Position numbers and translations under genes: made by a program. From CALMAK01 sp964392265 (lineage in GTDB: Bacteria; Patescibacteriota; Saccharimonadia; Saccharimonadales; Saccharimonadaceae): a stretch of 56,318 nt of DNA. The DNA lies in assembly GCA_964392265.1 (NCBI GenBank), contig CAYMOS010000005.1, forward strand, positions 1-56,318, read 5' to 3'. Positions 7,643 through 15,076 of this stretch are shown here, one piece after another (the first letter of the stretch is position 1; the number at the start of each line of letters is the position of its first letter). Under the pieces are notes generated by a model. That model saw only the letters and a program-made list of their open reading frames with translations, was not told where the DNA came from and ran no database searches.

Positions 7643-8692
7643 ATGGGTGGAGGCAGTTGGAGCGTAGGCTCCTACGGTGCCAAGGTGTCGGCAGCGAGGG
7701 CTGCCGGCGTCCCGACCTTTGGCCATTCGGCCAAGGTCAAGTCCGGTAAGGCTACGGGAGTCCACAAGCTCCTCGAACCGACCCAGGTGGCCGGTCCGAA
7801 CAGCCCGTTCGCCGGGCAGGTGATGCGCGAGGTCTGCGTGACCGACGAGCATCCCGACCCGACGGCAATCCAGATCTGGTTGGACGTCACCGGCAGCAAC
7901 ATCGAGGCGGCGCGGCGAGTCCACAGCAAGCTGCCCAATCTTCAGGCCTACCTGAAGGACGGCAACTTCTGCGCTGATCCGCAGATCAACATCGGTGCGA
8001 TCGGCGACGCAACCTCGGACGAGTACCCACTGCAATGGGGGCAATTCGAGAGCGACAACCGTCTGGACGATCAGATCGCAGCCGTCATCCTGGAAGGGAA
8101 CGGCGGCGGTCAGCAGCGCGAGACGTACGAGCTGGGGGCCTACATGAGCGCCCGGCACACGCATCTCGAACCGTACGAACTGTTCGGCAAGAAGGGCTTC
8201 GTGTTCTTCTTCGGCGACGAGATGCCGTACAAGACGATTCGGCGTGACTACGGTCGCTACCACTGGAATGGTGGCGGTCACACGCTGAAGTCGCTGACGG
8301 GTGATGACCTGGCCGAGGATGTCGATACCAAGGCTGTCTTCGCCGAGCTGCAACGGAAGAACCACGTGTTCTTCCTGTTCCAGCGGATGGGCGCCTACCG
8401 CCCCGAAGAGATCATCCCCGAGTGGGAGCATCTCATCGGCAAGGAAAACGTCATCGTTCTGGACGACCCCGCGGCGTCGGTCGAGGCCATCGCGGCCCTG
8501 ATCGCGCGGTTCGAGGGCGGACTGGATGCGGACACCACCAAGGCGGCCATGCTGGCGGCGGGTGGTTCCACAACGGCAGTCGGCACGGCGCTGGCGGCCA
8601 TCGGACGGGTGACCCCGACCCGGGGTGGCACGACGCTGGCACGCACGTCGGGACGTCTCGACACCAATGGTACCGGAGCCGATCGGCTGTAG
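7643..8692 (+). CDS. Von Willebrand factor A domain protein
   Basis: The central region carries a MIDAS-type metal site: IQIWLDVTGSN with D81, T83 and S85 (DxTxS), followed by an acidic IGAIGDATSDE segment where the second-loop residues would be. The N-terminal 60 residues are Gly/Ser/Lys-rich and lack a signal peptide, so the protein is probably cytoplasmic. The C-terminal 60 residues are a low-complexity Ala/Gly/Thr tail. AAAGGAGA precedes the ATG and the gap to the J-domain gene is 29 bases. GC content and codon choice (CTG, GTC, GGC, CGC) differ strongly from the flanking genes. vWA proteins usually work with a partner ATPase or chaperone, and the J-domain neighbour suggests a client-binding assembly. 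That link is inference. Confidence 0.75.
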   Translation: MGGGSWSVGSYGAKVSAARAAGVPTFGHSAKVKSGKATGVHKLLEPTQVAGPNSPFAGQVMREVCVTDEHPDPTAIQIWLDVTGSNIEAARRVHSKLPNLQAYLKDGNFCADPQINIGAIGDATSDEYPLQWGQFESDNRLDDQIAAVILEGNGGGQQRETYELGAYMSARHTHLEPYELFGKKGFVFFFGDEMPYKTIRRDYGRYHWNGGGHTLKSLTGDDLAEDVDTKAVFAELQRKNHVFFLFQRMGAYRPEEIIPEWEHLIGKENVIVLDDPAASVEAIAALIARFEGGLDADTTKAAMLAAGGSTTAVGTALAAIGRVTPTRGGTTLARTSGRLDTNGTGADRL

Positions 8693-8711
8693 GTACTCCT
8701 TCCTTACCCAC

Positions 8712-8755
8712 GCCTGGTGCGAGATCTCCCATTTCGGGGGACTCTCGCACCAGGC
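8712..8755 (+). terminator. Strong hairpin between vWA and PurA-like genes
   Basis: The arms 8712-8724 (GCCTGGTGCGAGA) and 8743-8755 pair perfectly over 13 bp. Six further pairs, one of them G-T, form inside. No T run follows, only CTTATT, and the next ribosome site is about 15 bases on. It may be a partial terminator, an mRNA-stabilising end or a leader hairpin of the next gene. Confidence 0.7.
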
Positions 8756-8785
8756 CTTATTCACTTCTAGAGAGGAGTGATGGAC

Positions 8786-10126
8786 ATGCCAAGGGCAACA
8801 ATCACGGTCGATCTCAGTTACGGCGATGCCGGTAAGGGAACGACGACGGAATATCTGGCGGCAACGTCAGATTCGGCTGCGGTCATCCGGTTCAACGGAG
8901 GCTCGCAGGCCGAGCACAACATCGTGACGCCGGACGGTCGGCATCATACGTTCTCGCAGTTCGGTGCAGCAAGTTTTCTGCCCGACGTGCCGACGCATCT
9001 GTCGGTCGACATGCTGGTCAATCCGCTGAACATGTTCCTTGAGGCCAACCACCTCATCGAACAGGGCATTGCGGATATCTGGCAGCGCACGACGGTTGAT
9101 CGGTTCGCGAGGATCGTTACCCCGTACCATCAGGCAGGCAATCGTCTGCGCGAACTGGTGCGTGGCGGTCGGCGGCACGGCAGTACCGGCCAAGGAGTTT
9201 CCGAGGCGGTACTGGACTGGATGTTTCGGCCTGATCTGATGATCTATGCGGGTGAGGTAACTCGCCCGGATATCCTTGGACGGCTGGACGATCAGCGACA
9301 GAACAAACTGGCGCAGATGGCGGCGATCAATGCGCCGACTGATACGCCCGAATGGGAGATGCTGAACGACAGATCGCTGCCGCAACTGTACGCCGAGGAG
9401 TTCGTCGAGTGGGCACGGTTGGTGCGGGTGGTTGATCCTGACTATCTGGCCATCTTGGCTGGGCGATACGATCACCTGGTGTTTGAGGCGGCGCAGGGCG
9501 TCTTGCTAGACGAAAAGCGTGGCTGGCATCCGCACACGACGTGGAGCAACACGACACCTGACAATGCTCGCCGGCAGTTGGAGGACATTCAGTTCTCTGG
9601 GTCGGTGACGACGCTGGGTATTGTGCGTAGTTACACGACGCGACATGGATTCGGTCCGTTTGTGACTGAAGATGCTGATTTGGACGAGCCACTGCGCGAG
9701 TACTTTAATGGTACTGGGCCATGGCAAGGACGTTTCAGGATCGGTCACTTTGACCCATTGGCGCACCGATATGCCCTGGCGGCAATCGGTGGTGTTGATG
9801 GGCTGGTGATCACTGGTCTGGACCGCACCGAGCAGTTGCCCGAGTGGCAGTGCGCGGTGGGGTACCAGGTGCCGGATACGGCGGACATCGGACGGTATTT
9901 CGCGCTTGACCCCAAGGGGACGGCGCGCGATATCAATGTTGGCCAGTACGGAGACAAGGTCTACATGACGCGGTTGACGCAGCTGCTATTCGAGGCGATG
10001 CCTCGGTACGGTGTGCCAATCGATTCGTCTGCCGAATCGGTCACTGCTGCGATCGAGCGCGAGCTTGAGACGCCGGTGGTTCTCACCTCTCACGGTCCGA
10101 CCGTGAACGACAAGCGCGTTCGCTGA
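8786..10126 (+). CDS. Diverged adenylosuccinate synthetase-like enzyme
   Basis: The PurA family joins IMP and aspartate using GTP. Here the N-terminal loop reads SYGDAGKG with the catalytic Asp at 14. The GGHNAGHT motif has become GGSQAEHN but keeps the His (44). The VRSYTTRHGFGPF segment and the FD...ALAAIGGVDGLVITGLD segment match the IMP and aspartate/GTP regions. At 446 aa it is close to family length. I chose ATG 8786 (MPRATITVDL) because the GAGGAG ribosome site is eight bases upstream, whereas earlier in-frame starts overlap it. Substitutions around the substrate loop mean the nucleotide could be different. No purB or other purine gene is in the window. It ends the three-gene operon under NrtR-type sites. 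Confidence 0.8.
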   Translation: MPRATITVDLSYGDAGKGTTTEYLAATSDSAAVIRFNGGSQAEHNIVTPDGRHHTFSQFGAASFLPDVPTHLSVDMLVNPLNMFLEANHLIEQGIADIWQRTTVDRFARIVTPYHQAGNRLRELVRGGRRHGSTGQGVSEAVLDWMFRPDLMIYAGEVTRPDILGRLDDQRQNKLAQMAAINAPTDTPEWEMLNDRSLPQLYAEEFVEWARLVRVVDPDYLAILAGRYDHLVFEAAQGVLLDEKRGWHPHTTWSNTTPDNARRQLEDIQFSGSVTTLGIVRSYTTRHGFGPFVTEDADLDEPLREYFNGTGPWQGRFRIGHFDPLAHRYALAAIGGVDGLVITGLDRTEQLPEWQCAVGYQVPDTADIGRYFALDPKGTARDINVGQYGDKVYMTRLTQLLFEAMPRYGVPIDSSAESVTAAIERELETPVVLTSHGPTVNDKRVR

Positions 10127-10140
10127 GGTTGGATTACCAC

Positions 10141-10169
10141 GCCCCACTTCGACAGGTTCGAAGTGGGGC
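10141..10169. terminator. Terminator hairpin after the PurA-like gene
   Basis: GCCCCACTTCGA at 10141-10152 pairs perfectly with 10158-10169 around a CAGGT loop. It stands between the convergent PurA-like and nrtR genes. There is no T run on either side, so termination strength is uncertain. Confidence 0.7.
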
Positions 10170-10186
10170 ATCTCAATGCCTGAAGG

Positions 10187-10864
10187 TTAATCAAAGCTGC
10201 GTGATAATGACTCGAGTGTCTTGCTGTTGAACTCGTATAATTTGGCGGGACGGTGGGCACCATCACGCCATAATTCGTTGGTTTCGTGGATGAGGTTAAG
10301 GCTAAGGAACTTCTTGCGGAAATTACGTTTGTCAAATTCGCGGCCAAAGATAATTTCGTAGGCGCTCTGTAGTTGTGTGAGTGTAAAATGTTTCTCAAGG
10401 AAAGCTGAGACGGCGTTCGTGTACGTGAGTTTGGCAATGAGCCGTTCGCGAGCATACTGAATAATGTTGGCGTGGTCGTAGGCAAGAGCAGGGAGATTAT
10501 CGACGTCCAAAAAAGCAACGTGTGATCCGGCATCTCGTGGTTCGATATCGCGTCCGCACCCCACATAGGTGACCGAGACAGCATGACCGCGTGGGTCGCG
10601 ATCAACGGTGTCAAAGGTATACAATTGTTCGATATAGCGAAGATCTTTTTCGACGTCGACCCCCGTCTTGTGAATGACAATGCGGTGCAGTGCGGCGGTG
10701 GTGGTTTCGCCCTCGGCATTGTAGCCTCCAGGGAGTGCCCATTCGCCCTTGAAGGGTTCGTTGGGGCGCTTCATCAGGAGGACCTCTAGGACGCCATTGG
10801 ATATCTGAAAGATAACTGCGTCAACAGTCAGGGTTGGAGCAACGTAGGGTTTGTCGTATTTCAT
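10187..10864 (-). CDS. nrtR: NrtR, NUDIX-related repressor of NAD genes
   Basis: The N-terminal two thirds are a NUDIX-like domain (LMKRPNEPFKGEWALPGGY) whose catalytic box is altered: the usual REx2EE reads LHRIVIHKTG. NrtR repressors that sense ADP-ribose or related NAD metabolites commonly lack NUDIX activity in this way. Residues about 160-225 form a winged helix (FTLTQLQSAYEIIFGREFDKRNF then RKKFLSLNLI) with the terminal AKLYEF strand. The 225-aa length fits the family. It sits between the NAD operons whose promoters carry the shared palindromes. The start ATG is exactly six bases after TAGAAT, so the message is probably leaderless, and the spacer itself is an operator half-site. The regulator call is strong; its target set is inferred from the operators. 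Confidence 0.9.
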   Translation of the reverse strand: MKYDKPYVAPTLTVDAVIFQISNGVLEVLLMKRPNEPFKGEWALPGGYNAEGETTTAALHRIVIHKTGVDVEKDLRYIEQLYTFDTVDRDPRGHAVSVTYVGCGRDIEPRDAGSHVAFLDVDNLPALAYDHANIIQYARERLIAKLTYTNAVSAFLEKHFTLTQLQSAYEIIFGREFDKRNFRKKFLSLNLIHETNELWRDGAHRPAKLYEFNSKTLESLSRSFD

Positions 10865-10899
10865 ACACTAATTCTACCCTGAAATGACATTATTGCCAA
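10851..10899 (-). promoter_or_regulatory. nrtR promoter with overlapping weak operator
   Basis: On the minus strand TTGGCA (10894-10899) and TAGAAT (10871-10876) are 17 bases apart, and the ATG follows six bases later. On the plus strand 10851-10871 reads TTGTCGT-N7-ACACTAA: the right arm matches the consensus exactly and the left arm matches five of seven. A repressor bound here would cover the transcription and translation start, which suggests autorepression. Confidence 0.6.
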
Positions 10900-10922
10900 T
10901 GTAAGGGGTGGTCATCTTCTCA

Positions 10923-11738
10923 TTATCTGGTCTGAGAGTAGGCAACTGGAAGGTTGCGTTTATGCCATGTTGTGTCAAATCGACGCTCAAGTTTGACGGC
11001 AAGGTCGTCGGGAATGTCTTGCCCTTCCAGGTAATCATCGATAGTTTGGTAGCTCATGCCTAGTTCACTTTCGTCGGTTTGTCCTGGACGGCCGTCTAAG
11101 AGGTCAGCGGTTGGCGGTTTGGTAGTGAAGATTTCAGGGACACTAAGTTCTTCTAGCATAGCGCGACCTTGACGTTTTGTGAGACCAGCAAGCGGGAGCA
11201 CGTCGGCGCCGCCGTCGCCGTATTTGGTGAAGAATCCTGTCACGGCTTCTGCGGCATGATCAGTGCCAACAACGAGAAGTCCTTGGGGTCCCGCAATAGC
11301 GTACTGGGCAATCATACGCATACGCGCCTTGATATTTCCCTTGTCAAAATCGCGTATTGGTTGTCCCTCGGCCGTCGTTATCGATGTTGCTATGCCGTCA
11401 ACACCAGGTTTGATATCAATATCATGAACAACATCAGGATTAATAGTTGCAATGGCCAGTTCGGCGTCGGCGCGATCAGCTTGGGTGCCGTAGGGCAGAA
11501 GAGCGGCATGAAAGGTGGCTTCGTGTCCGGTGTCTCGACGGATTTGGGTGGCGCGCTGGGCGAGGATGCCAGCTAGGAGAGAGTCCTGGCCACCAGAAAT
11601 ACCCAGCACAAAGCCGTTCAGGCCAGTATGGCCGAGATAATCGGCTAGGAATTGACTGCGGCGTTCGATCTCCTCGGCAGGGTTAATGGTTGGTTGTGTT
11701 TCAAGGGTGGTAATAATGTCAAATTGTTGGCGTCGCAT
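10923..11738 (-). CDS. nadE: NAD synthetase, ammonia-dependent
   Basis: NadE amidates nicotinate adenine dinucleotide to NAD. The ATP-PPi loop GISGGQDSLLAG (SGGxDS) is present, followed by GTDHAAEAVTGFFTKYGDGGAD, which binds the dinucleotide, and KPPTADLLDGRPGQTDESELG near the C-terminal metal site. At 271 aa with no glutaminase domain it must use free ammonia. It is divergent from nadD, with two NrtR-type operators in the 96-base gap. A plausible minus-strand promoter is TTATTG-16-TATGAT, with its -35 in site E. Confidence 0.96.
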   Translation of the reverse strand: MRRQQFDIITTLETQPTINPAEEIERRSQFLADYLGHTGLNGFVLGISGGQDSLLAGILAQRATQIRRDTGHEATFHAALLPYGTQADRADAELAIATINPDVVHDIDIKPGVDGIATSITTAEGQPIRDFDKGNIKARMRMIAQYAIAGPQGLLVVGTDHAAEAVTGFFTKYGDGGADVLPLAGLTKRQGRAMLEELSVPEIFTTKPPTADLLDGRPGQTDESELGMSYQTIDDYLEGQDIPDDLAVKLERRFDTTWHKRNLPVAYSQTR

Positions 11739-11753
11739 AGGGAGTATCCTTTC

Positions 11754-11774
11754 TTATTGTTATTTCAACACTAA
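11754..11774. promoter_or_regulatory. NrtR-type operator, site D (nadE side)
   Basis: The sequence reads TTATTGT-N7-ACACTAA, with arms identical to site B. It lies just downstream of the predicted nadE start point, the same arrangement as site A at pncA. Confidence 0.75.
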
Positions 11775-11800
11775 CGTGTTACACTCAGGATACATCATAG

Positions 11801-11821
11801 TTAGTGTAAAGTAAACAATAA
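11801..11821. promoter_or_regulatory. NrtR-type operator, site E (nadD side)
   Basis: The sequence reads TTAGTGT-N7-ACAATAA. It would cover the nadE -35 and a candidate nadD -10 (TTACAC-17-TAGTGT, positions 11779-11807), so one site may control both genes. Its centre is 47 bp from site D. Confidence 0.7.
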
Positions 11822-11834
11822 GTTAGGTAATGAC

Positions 11835-12410
11835 ATGGAACGACCAAAGCAGCACGAAATAATCATCTATGGCGGTGCCTTTAATCCCCCTACCCTTGCG
11901 CACACTGCGATTCTGCAGGCATGTGTAGAGTTTGCGAAGTCCACGCAATCGGAAGTGTGGGTGATGCCAAGTGGAGTTAGGCATGATAAGACCATTGATG
12001 TCCCGCGTGCAATTCGACTGCGATATGTTCGGGCCATGATTGCTGATACGGTTTGCGGGGATGTAGCCGTAAAAGTCATGACGAATGAACTTGACCATGA
12101 ATATCCAACAGAAACGTACGATACCGTACAGTTGCTAGAGGCTGAGTATCCAGAATGTGACTTTCGGTTTGTATTTGGGGCGGATTCGACTCAGACTATG
12201 GCCTCGTGGCGTGGCGGTTCGGAGTTACTTGAACGGCTGTCGATGCTGGTGGTTGATCGGCCCGGGAGTAGTATCAATCCGGAGGTTCGGCATGCCCTGA
12301 AGTTGCCAATCGTGACAGCAGACGTTAGCTCGACAGAGGTTCGTTATCGTCAGGCGAACGGCCTGCCTGTCGATCATTTGGTATCACCGCGTGTGCAACG
12401 ATTGCTGTAA
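11835..12410 (+). CDS. nadD: Nicotinate-nucleotide adenylyltransferase
   Basis: NadD converts nicotinate mononucleotide and ATP to nicotinate adenine dinucleotide, the step before NadE. The nucleotidyltransferase motif IYGGAFNPPTLAHTAIL (GxFxPxHxxH type) and the late ADVSSTEVRYR (ISSTxxR) are both present, with FVFGADSTQTMASWR between them matching the G.D.....W region. The length of 191 aa is normal. With PncA, PncB and NadE it completes the Preiss-Handler route from nicotinamide to NAD. Confidence 0.95.
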   Translation: MERPKQHEIIIYGGAFNPPTLAHTAILQACVEFAKSTQSEVWVMPSGVRHDKTIDVPRAIRLRYVRAMIADTVCGDVAVKVMTNELDHEYPTETYDTVQLLEAEYPECDFRFVFGADSTQTMASWRGGSELLERLSMLVVDRPGSSINPEVRHALKLPIVTADVSSTEVRYRQANGLPVDHLVSPRVQRLL

Positions 12411-12455
12411 AAAGTACATTCTTTTCACCTATTTTCACGCGGTATGATGCACATA

Positions 12456-12473
12456 GGTATCAAGACTGATACC
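12456..12473 (+). repeat. Inverted repeat before the gene at 12487
   Basis: GGTATCA and TGATACC pair exactly around AGAC, ending two bases before the ribosome site. A TATGAT box lies at 12442-12447. It could be an operator or a leader hairpin. Confidence 0.45.
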
Positions 12474-12486
12474 AAAGGAGGTGGTA

Positions 12487-12843
12487 ATGAAATTGTCAAC
12501 AAAATCTCTCTTGTCTGCACTCGTTGCGGCAACGGTTAATTCGGCTCCTCATACGCATCATCTGACGTCACAACGACACGAACGACGGTATGAGAAAGTC
12601 TTGCAGAAACATGATCGCAAGGGCGAGCTACGCGCCTCTGTCCTTGGCATGAATGCTGTCGATTTTCGCCAGCAGGAGCGCAAATATACAATGTCACAGA
12701 TTGTTAACCTCTATGGTTTTCAAGACGAACGAGCTTTTTATCGAGCAGTTGTCGGGAAGATACGACAGGAGCTACGTAGTCGTGGGTGGACGCCAGAGCG
12801 AATCCAGTATTTCGAGGCCGCACGCCTTCAGCGTATTGCATAA
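12487..12843 (+). CDS. Small hypothetical protein with signal-like N-terminus
   Basis: I do not recognise this family. The ATG at 12487 has AAGGAGG five bases ahead. Residues 1-20 (KLSTKSLLSALVAATVNSA) look like a signal peptide or weak membrane anchor. The rest is a basic helical region with a motif DERAFYRAVVGKIRQELRSRG that could bind nucleic acid or lipid. The protein is 118 aa. An inverted repeat sits directly upstream. It may be secreted, but the evidence is thin. Confidence 0.5.
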   Translation: MKLSTKSLLSALVAATVNSAPHTHHLTSQRHERRYEKVLQKHDRKGELRASVLGMNAVDFRQQERKYTMSQIVNLYGFQDERAFYRAVVGKIRQELRSRGWTPERIQYFEAARLQRIA

Positions 12844-12870
12844 GCGTTTTCGATTCCGTAGACTGGCTAC

Positions 12871-13368
12871 ATGGATAGTGAATTCTTTGTGCGGCTGATT
12901 GCAGACTATGCCGTATTTCCTGTTGTTATTGTTGGTGCATGGGTGTTACTGACGAGTATCCCAAAAGGGCATAGATATCAGGCGTATTGTCGAGTGCTCC
13001 TGGCAGGGCTGACGGCCTTTTTAATTGCGAAACTACTGGCGGTAACGTACCAGCCATCTGAGCTGCGACCATATGAGCTATTGGGGATCACTCCGGGTGC
13101 CTCGTATCTGGACAATCCAGGATTTCCGTCAGATCATGCATTGTTTGTGACGGCAATTACGTTGGCGGTCTGGGCTGAAACACGCCGACGGGGGATGGCG
13201 ATTTTCCTTAGCATTCTGGTCATTATTGTCTGTGTTGGTCGAGTGCTTGCGCTTGTGCATACCCCACTGGATGTGGTCGTAGGGGTGTTAGTGGCATGTC
13301 TTGGTGGCCTTTGGTATCTGCAGCGAGATGCGTCTGCTGTCCGGAAGACTAAGCATAAGCAAATATAA
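12871..13368 (+). CDS. PAP2-family membrane phosphatase
   Basis: The three PAP2 motifs can be read: AKLLAVTYQPSELRP (Kx6RP-like), GFPSDHALF (PSxH, here with Asp before His) and GRVLALVHTPLDVVVG (Rx5Hx3D). Four or five hydrophobic segments span the 165 residues. Family members dephosphorylate lipid phosphates such as undecaprenyl pyrophosphate or phosphatidate at the membrane. The ATG is exactly six bases after a TAGACT box, indicating a leaderless message. Confidence 0.85.
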   Translation: MDSEFFVRLIADYAVFPVVIVGAWVLLTSIPKGHRYQAYCRVLLAGLTAFLIAKLLAVTYQPSELRPYELLGITPGASYLDNPGFPSDHALFVTAITLAVWAETRRRGMAIFLSILVIIVCVGRVLALVHTPLDVVVGVLVACLGGLWYLQRDASAVRKTKHKQI

Positions 13369-13429
13369 TTCTTTTGTCTTATTTGCAATAACATAGTACA
13401 ATGTAGACTATTACAACGAAGGACAGGAT

Positions 13430-13912
13430 ATGGCAAAAGTAGTTATTCAACCAACAGGTGATCGATATGTTAACGGCACGTATAACTGGGTGACGATTAC
13501 GACGATTGGTATTGGCCTCGGTATCATTACGTGGGTATTGGCCTTGTTACTTGGTAACTTTGTGATTGATCCTTTGCTATGTCGCTCGACGACCGTGCAG
13601 GCATGTAGTCAGTCGGGAGCGGTAGCAGGTAATATCGCCGCTATTATCAGCGCTATCATTGGTGCAATTGTCTTGATACGTCTTCATGTCAGGCATTCAT
13701 TATGGATTGTGTTTGCAGTTATCCTGTCGTTCTGGGGTCTTAGCGCATTGACACAACCTTTGGGATGGGGCGAGGCGCTTGCCTGGACGGCACTGCTGTA
13801 CGGCGTCAGCTATCTCTTCTTTACGTGGGTGATGAGACTTCGTTCGACGACGATTGCTGTCGTCTTGGCTGTTGCGACCGCGTTAGTGTTTCGCTGGATC
13901 GCCTTTTTGTAG
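13430..13912 (+). CDS. Hypothetical four-helix membrane protein
   Basis: I do not recognise the family. There are four hydrophobic segments (residues about 20-45, 62-85, 88-108 and 115-160) and two Cys (CRSTTVQAC) in the first external loop that could form a disulphide. AAGGACAGGAT precedes the ATG and a TACAAT box lies about 28 bases upstream. The gene lies between PAP2 and rmuC on the same strand with its own promoter. Confidence 0.65.
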   Translation: MAKVVIQPTGDRYVNGTYNWVTITTIGIGLGIITWVLALLLGNFVIDPLLCRSTTVQACSQSGAVAGNIAAIISAIIGAIVLIRLHVRHSLWIVFAVILSFWGLSALTQPLGWGEALAWTALLYGVSYLFFTWVMRLRSTTIAVVLAVATALVFRWIAFL

Positions 13913-13955
13913 GCATCACCAGTCCCTCTCTGTCTGAATAGGATACAATAGGAAT

Positions 13956-15029
13956 ATGGATATACTTATTGTTTTATTGATTGTCGGGATAGTAATTGTT
14001 GGGTTTGCGGTGACTATCGGCATTTTGATGGTAAAGCTGCGTGACTTGAAACAATCGAGCGCAGTTGACCTACTAAAGAGTGATGTCACCGAGCTTTCCA
14101 GGTCGATTGGTACCCTGCAACAAGTAATGGGTGACCGGTTAGAACGTAGCAGTACGTCAATGCAACAGAGTGTGCAAAAACAGCTGAGTGAGAGCGCTAA
14201 ATTAGTTGCCGACGTTACGCAGCGATTGACGAAACTAGACGAGACCAACCGCCGTGTTGTTGATGTGGCTGATGAACTGAAAACACTACAGAATGTGCTG
14301 CAGAATCCAAAACAGCGAGGGGTGTTTGGTGAATATTATTTGGAATCTGTTCTTGATAACATCCTCCCAGCTAAAAGCTACCAGATGCAGTATGGGTTTA
14401 AAGACGGTCAGATTGTGGATGCGGTCGTTTTCCTCGATAAAGGAAAAATCCTGCCTATCGATAGTAAATTTAGCCTCGAGAATTACAATCGCATGGTGGC
14501 CGAAGCTGACAAAGACGCCCGCGAGAAACTACTTGCTAAGGTGCGAGCGGACCTAAAGGGGCGGATTGACGAGACGAGTAAATACATTCGTCCAAGTGAA
14601 AATACCATGGACTTTGCCTTTATGTTCATTCCCAGCGAATCGCTCTATTATGATCTGCTGATCGGCAGTGTTGGCGCTGGCAGCAGCGCAAGGGACTTGA
14701 TTGAGTATGCCTTTCGCGACAAGAAAGTTATCGTGGTGAGTCCGACAAGCTTTATGGCGTATTTGCAGACGGTTCTGCAAGGTCTGCGTAGTTTGCAGAT
14801 TGAACAGCAGGCGAAGGATATCCAGCTGCGGGTAGGAAAGCTCGGCACTCACATTGGTAAATTTGAAGAGTATATGCAGAAACTTGGTAGCGCGCTGGGG
14901 ACGACAGTCAATCATTATAATGCTGCTCATAAAGAGCTTGCCAAAGTAGACAAGGATGTCATTAAGATTGCGAATACAACGGCAGGGGTTGATCCTCTGC
15001 TGGTCGACAAACCGCAAAAAGACGAATAA
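13956..15029 (+). CDS. rmuC: RmuC-family DNA recombination protein
   Basis: RmuC proteins have an N-terminal membrane anchor, a long coiled coil and a PD-(D/E)xK-like nuclease domain, and they limit recombination at inverted repeats. Here residues 1-25 are hydrophobic, 30-120 are a coiled coil, and 125-310 hold the conserved GVFGEYYLESVL, VDAVVFLDKGKILPIDSKFSLENY and PSESLYYDLL blocks. The length of 357 aa fits. ATG follows TACAAT by six bases (leaderless). A perfect terminator overlaps the stop. Confidence 0.92.
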   Translation: MDILIVLLIVGIVIVGFAVTIGILMVKLRDLKQSSAVDLLKSDVTELSRSIGTLQQVMGDRLERSSTSMQQSVQKQLSESAKLVADVTQRLTKLDETNRRVVDVADELKTLQNVLQNPKQRGVFGEYYLESVLDNILPAKSYQMQYGFKDGQIVDAVVFLDKGKILPIDSKFSLENYNRMVAEADKDAREKLLAKVRADLKGRIDETSKYIRPSENTMDFAFMFIPSESLYYDLLIGSVGAGSSARDLIEYAFRDKKVIVVSPTSFMAYLQTVLQGLRSLQIEQQAKDIQLRVGKLGTHIGKFEEYMQKLGSALGTTVNHYNAAHKELAKVDKDVIKIANTTAGVDPLLVDKPQKDE

Positions 15030-15062
15030 AAAATAACCCCGCATTCATAGCGGGGTTATTTT
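15030..15062. terminator. Bidirectional terminator, rmuC/aquaporin
   Basis: AAAATAACCCCGC and its exact complement flank ATTCATA. The left arm begins with A and the right ends in TTTT, so it serves both convergent genes. Confidence 0.92.
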
Positions 15063-15076
15063 GTGAAACGTATCGA

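Noticed and set aside
7580..8764. 394-codon open frame on the minus strand opposite the vWA gene
   Set aside because: It is a shadow caused by high GC and few stops. The product is Arg/Gly/Val-rich with no motif, while the plus strand has a ribosome site and a MIDAS motif.
8786..10126. Calling the PurA-like gene phage PurZ (diaminopurine synthesis)
   Set aside because: PurZ enzymes characteristically replace the catalytic Asp, which is kept here, and no partner genes for diaminopurine are present.
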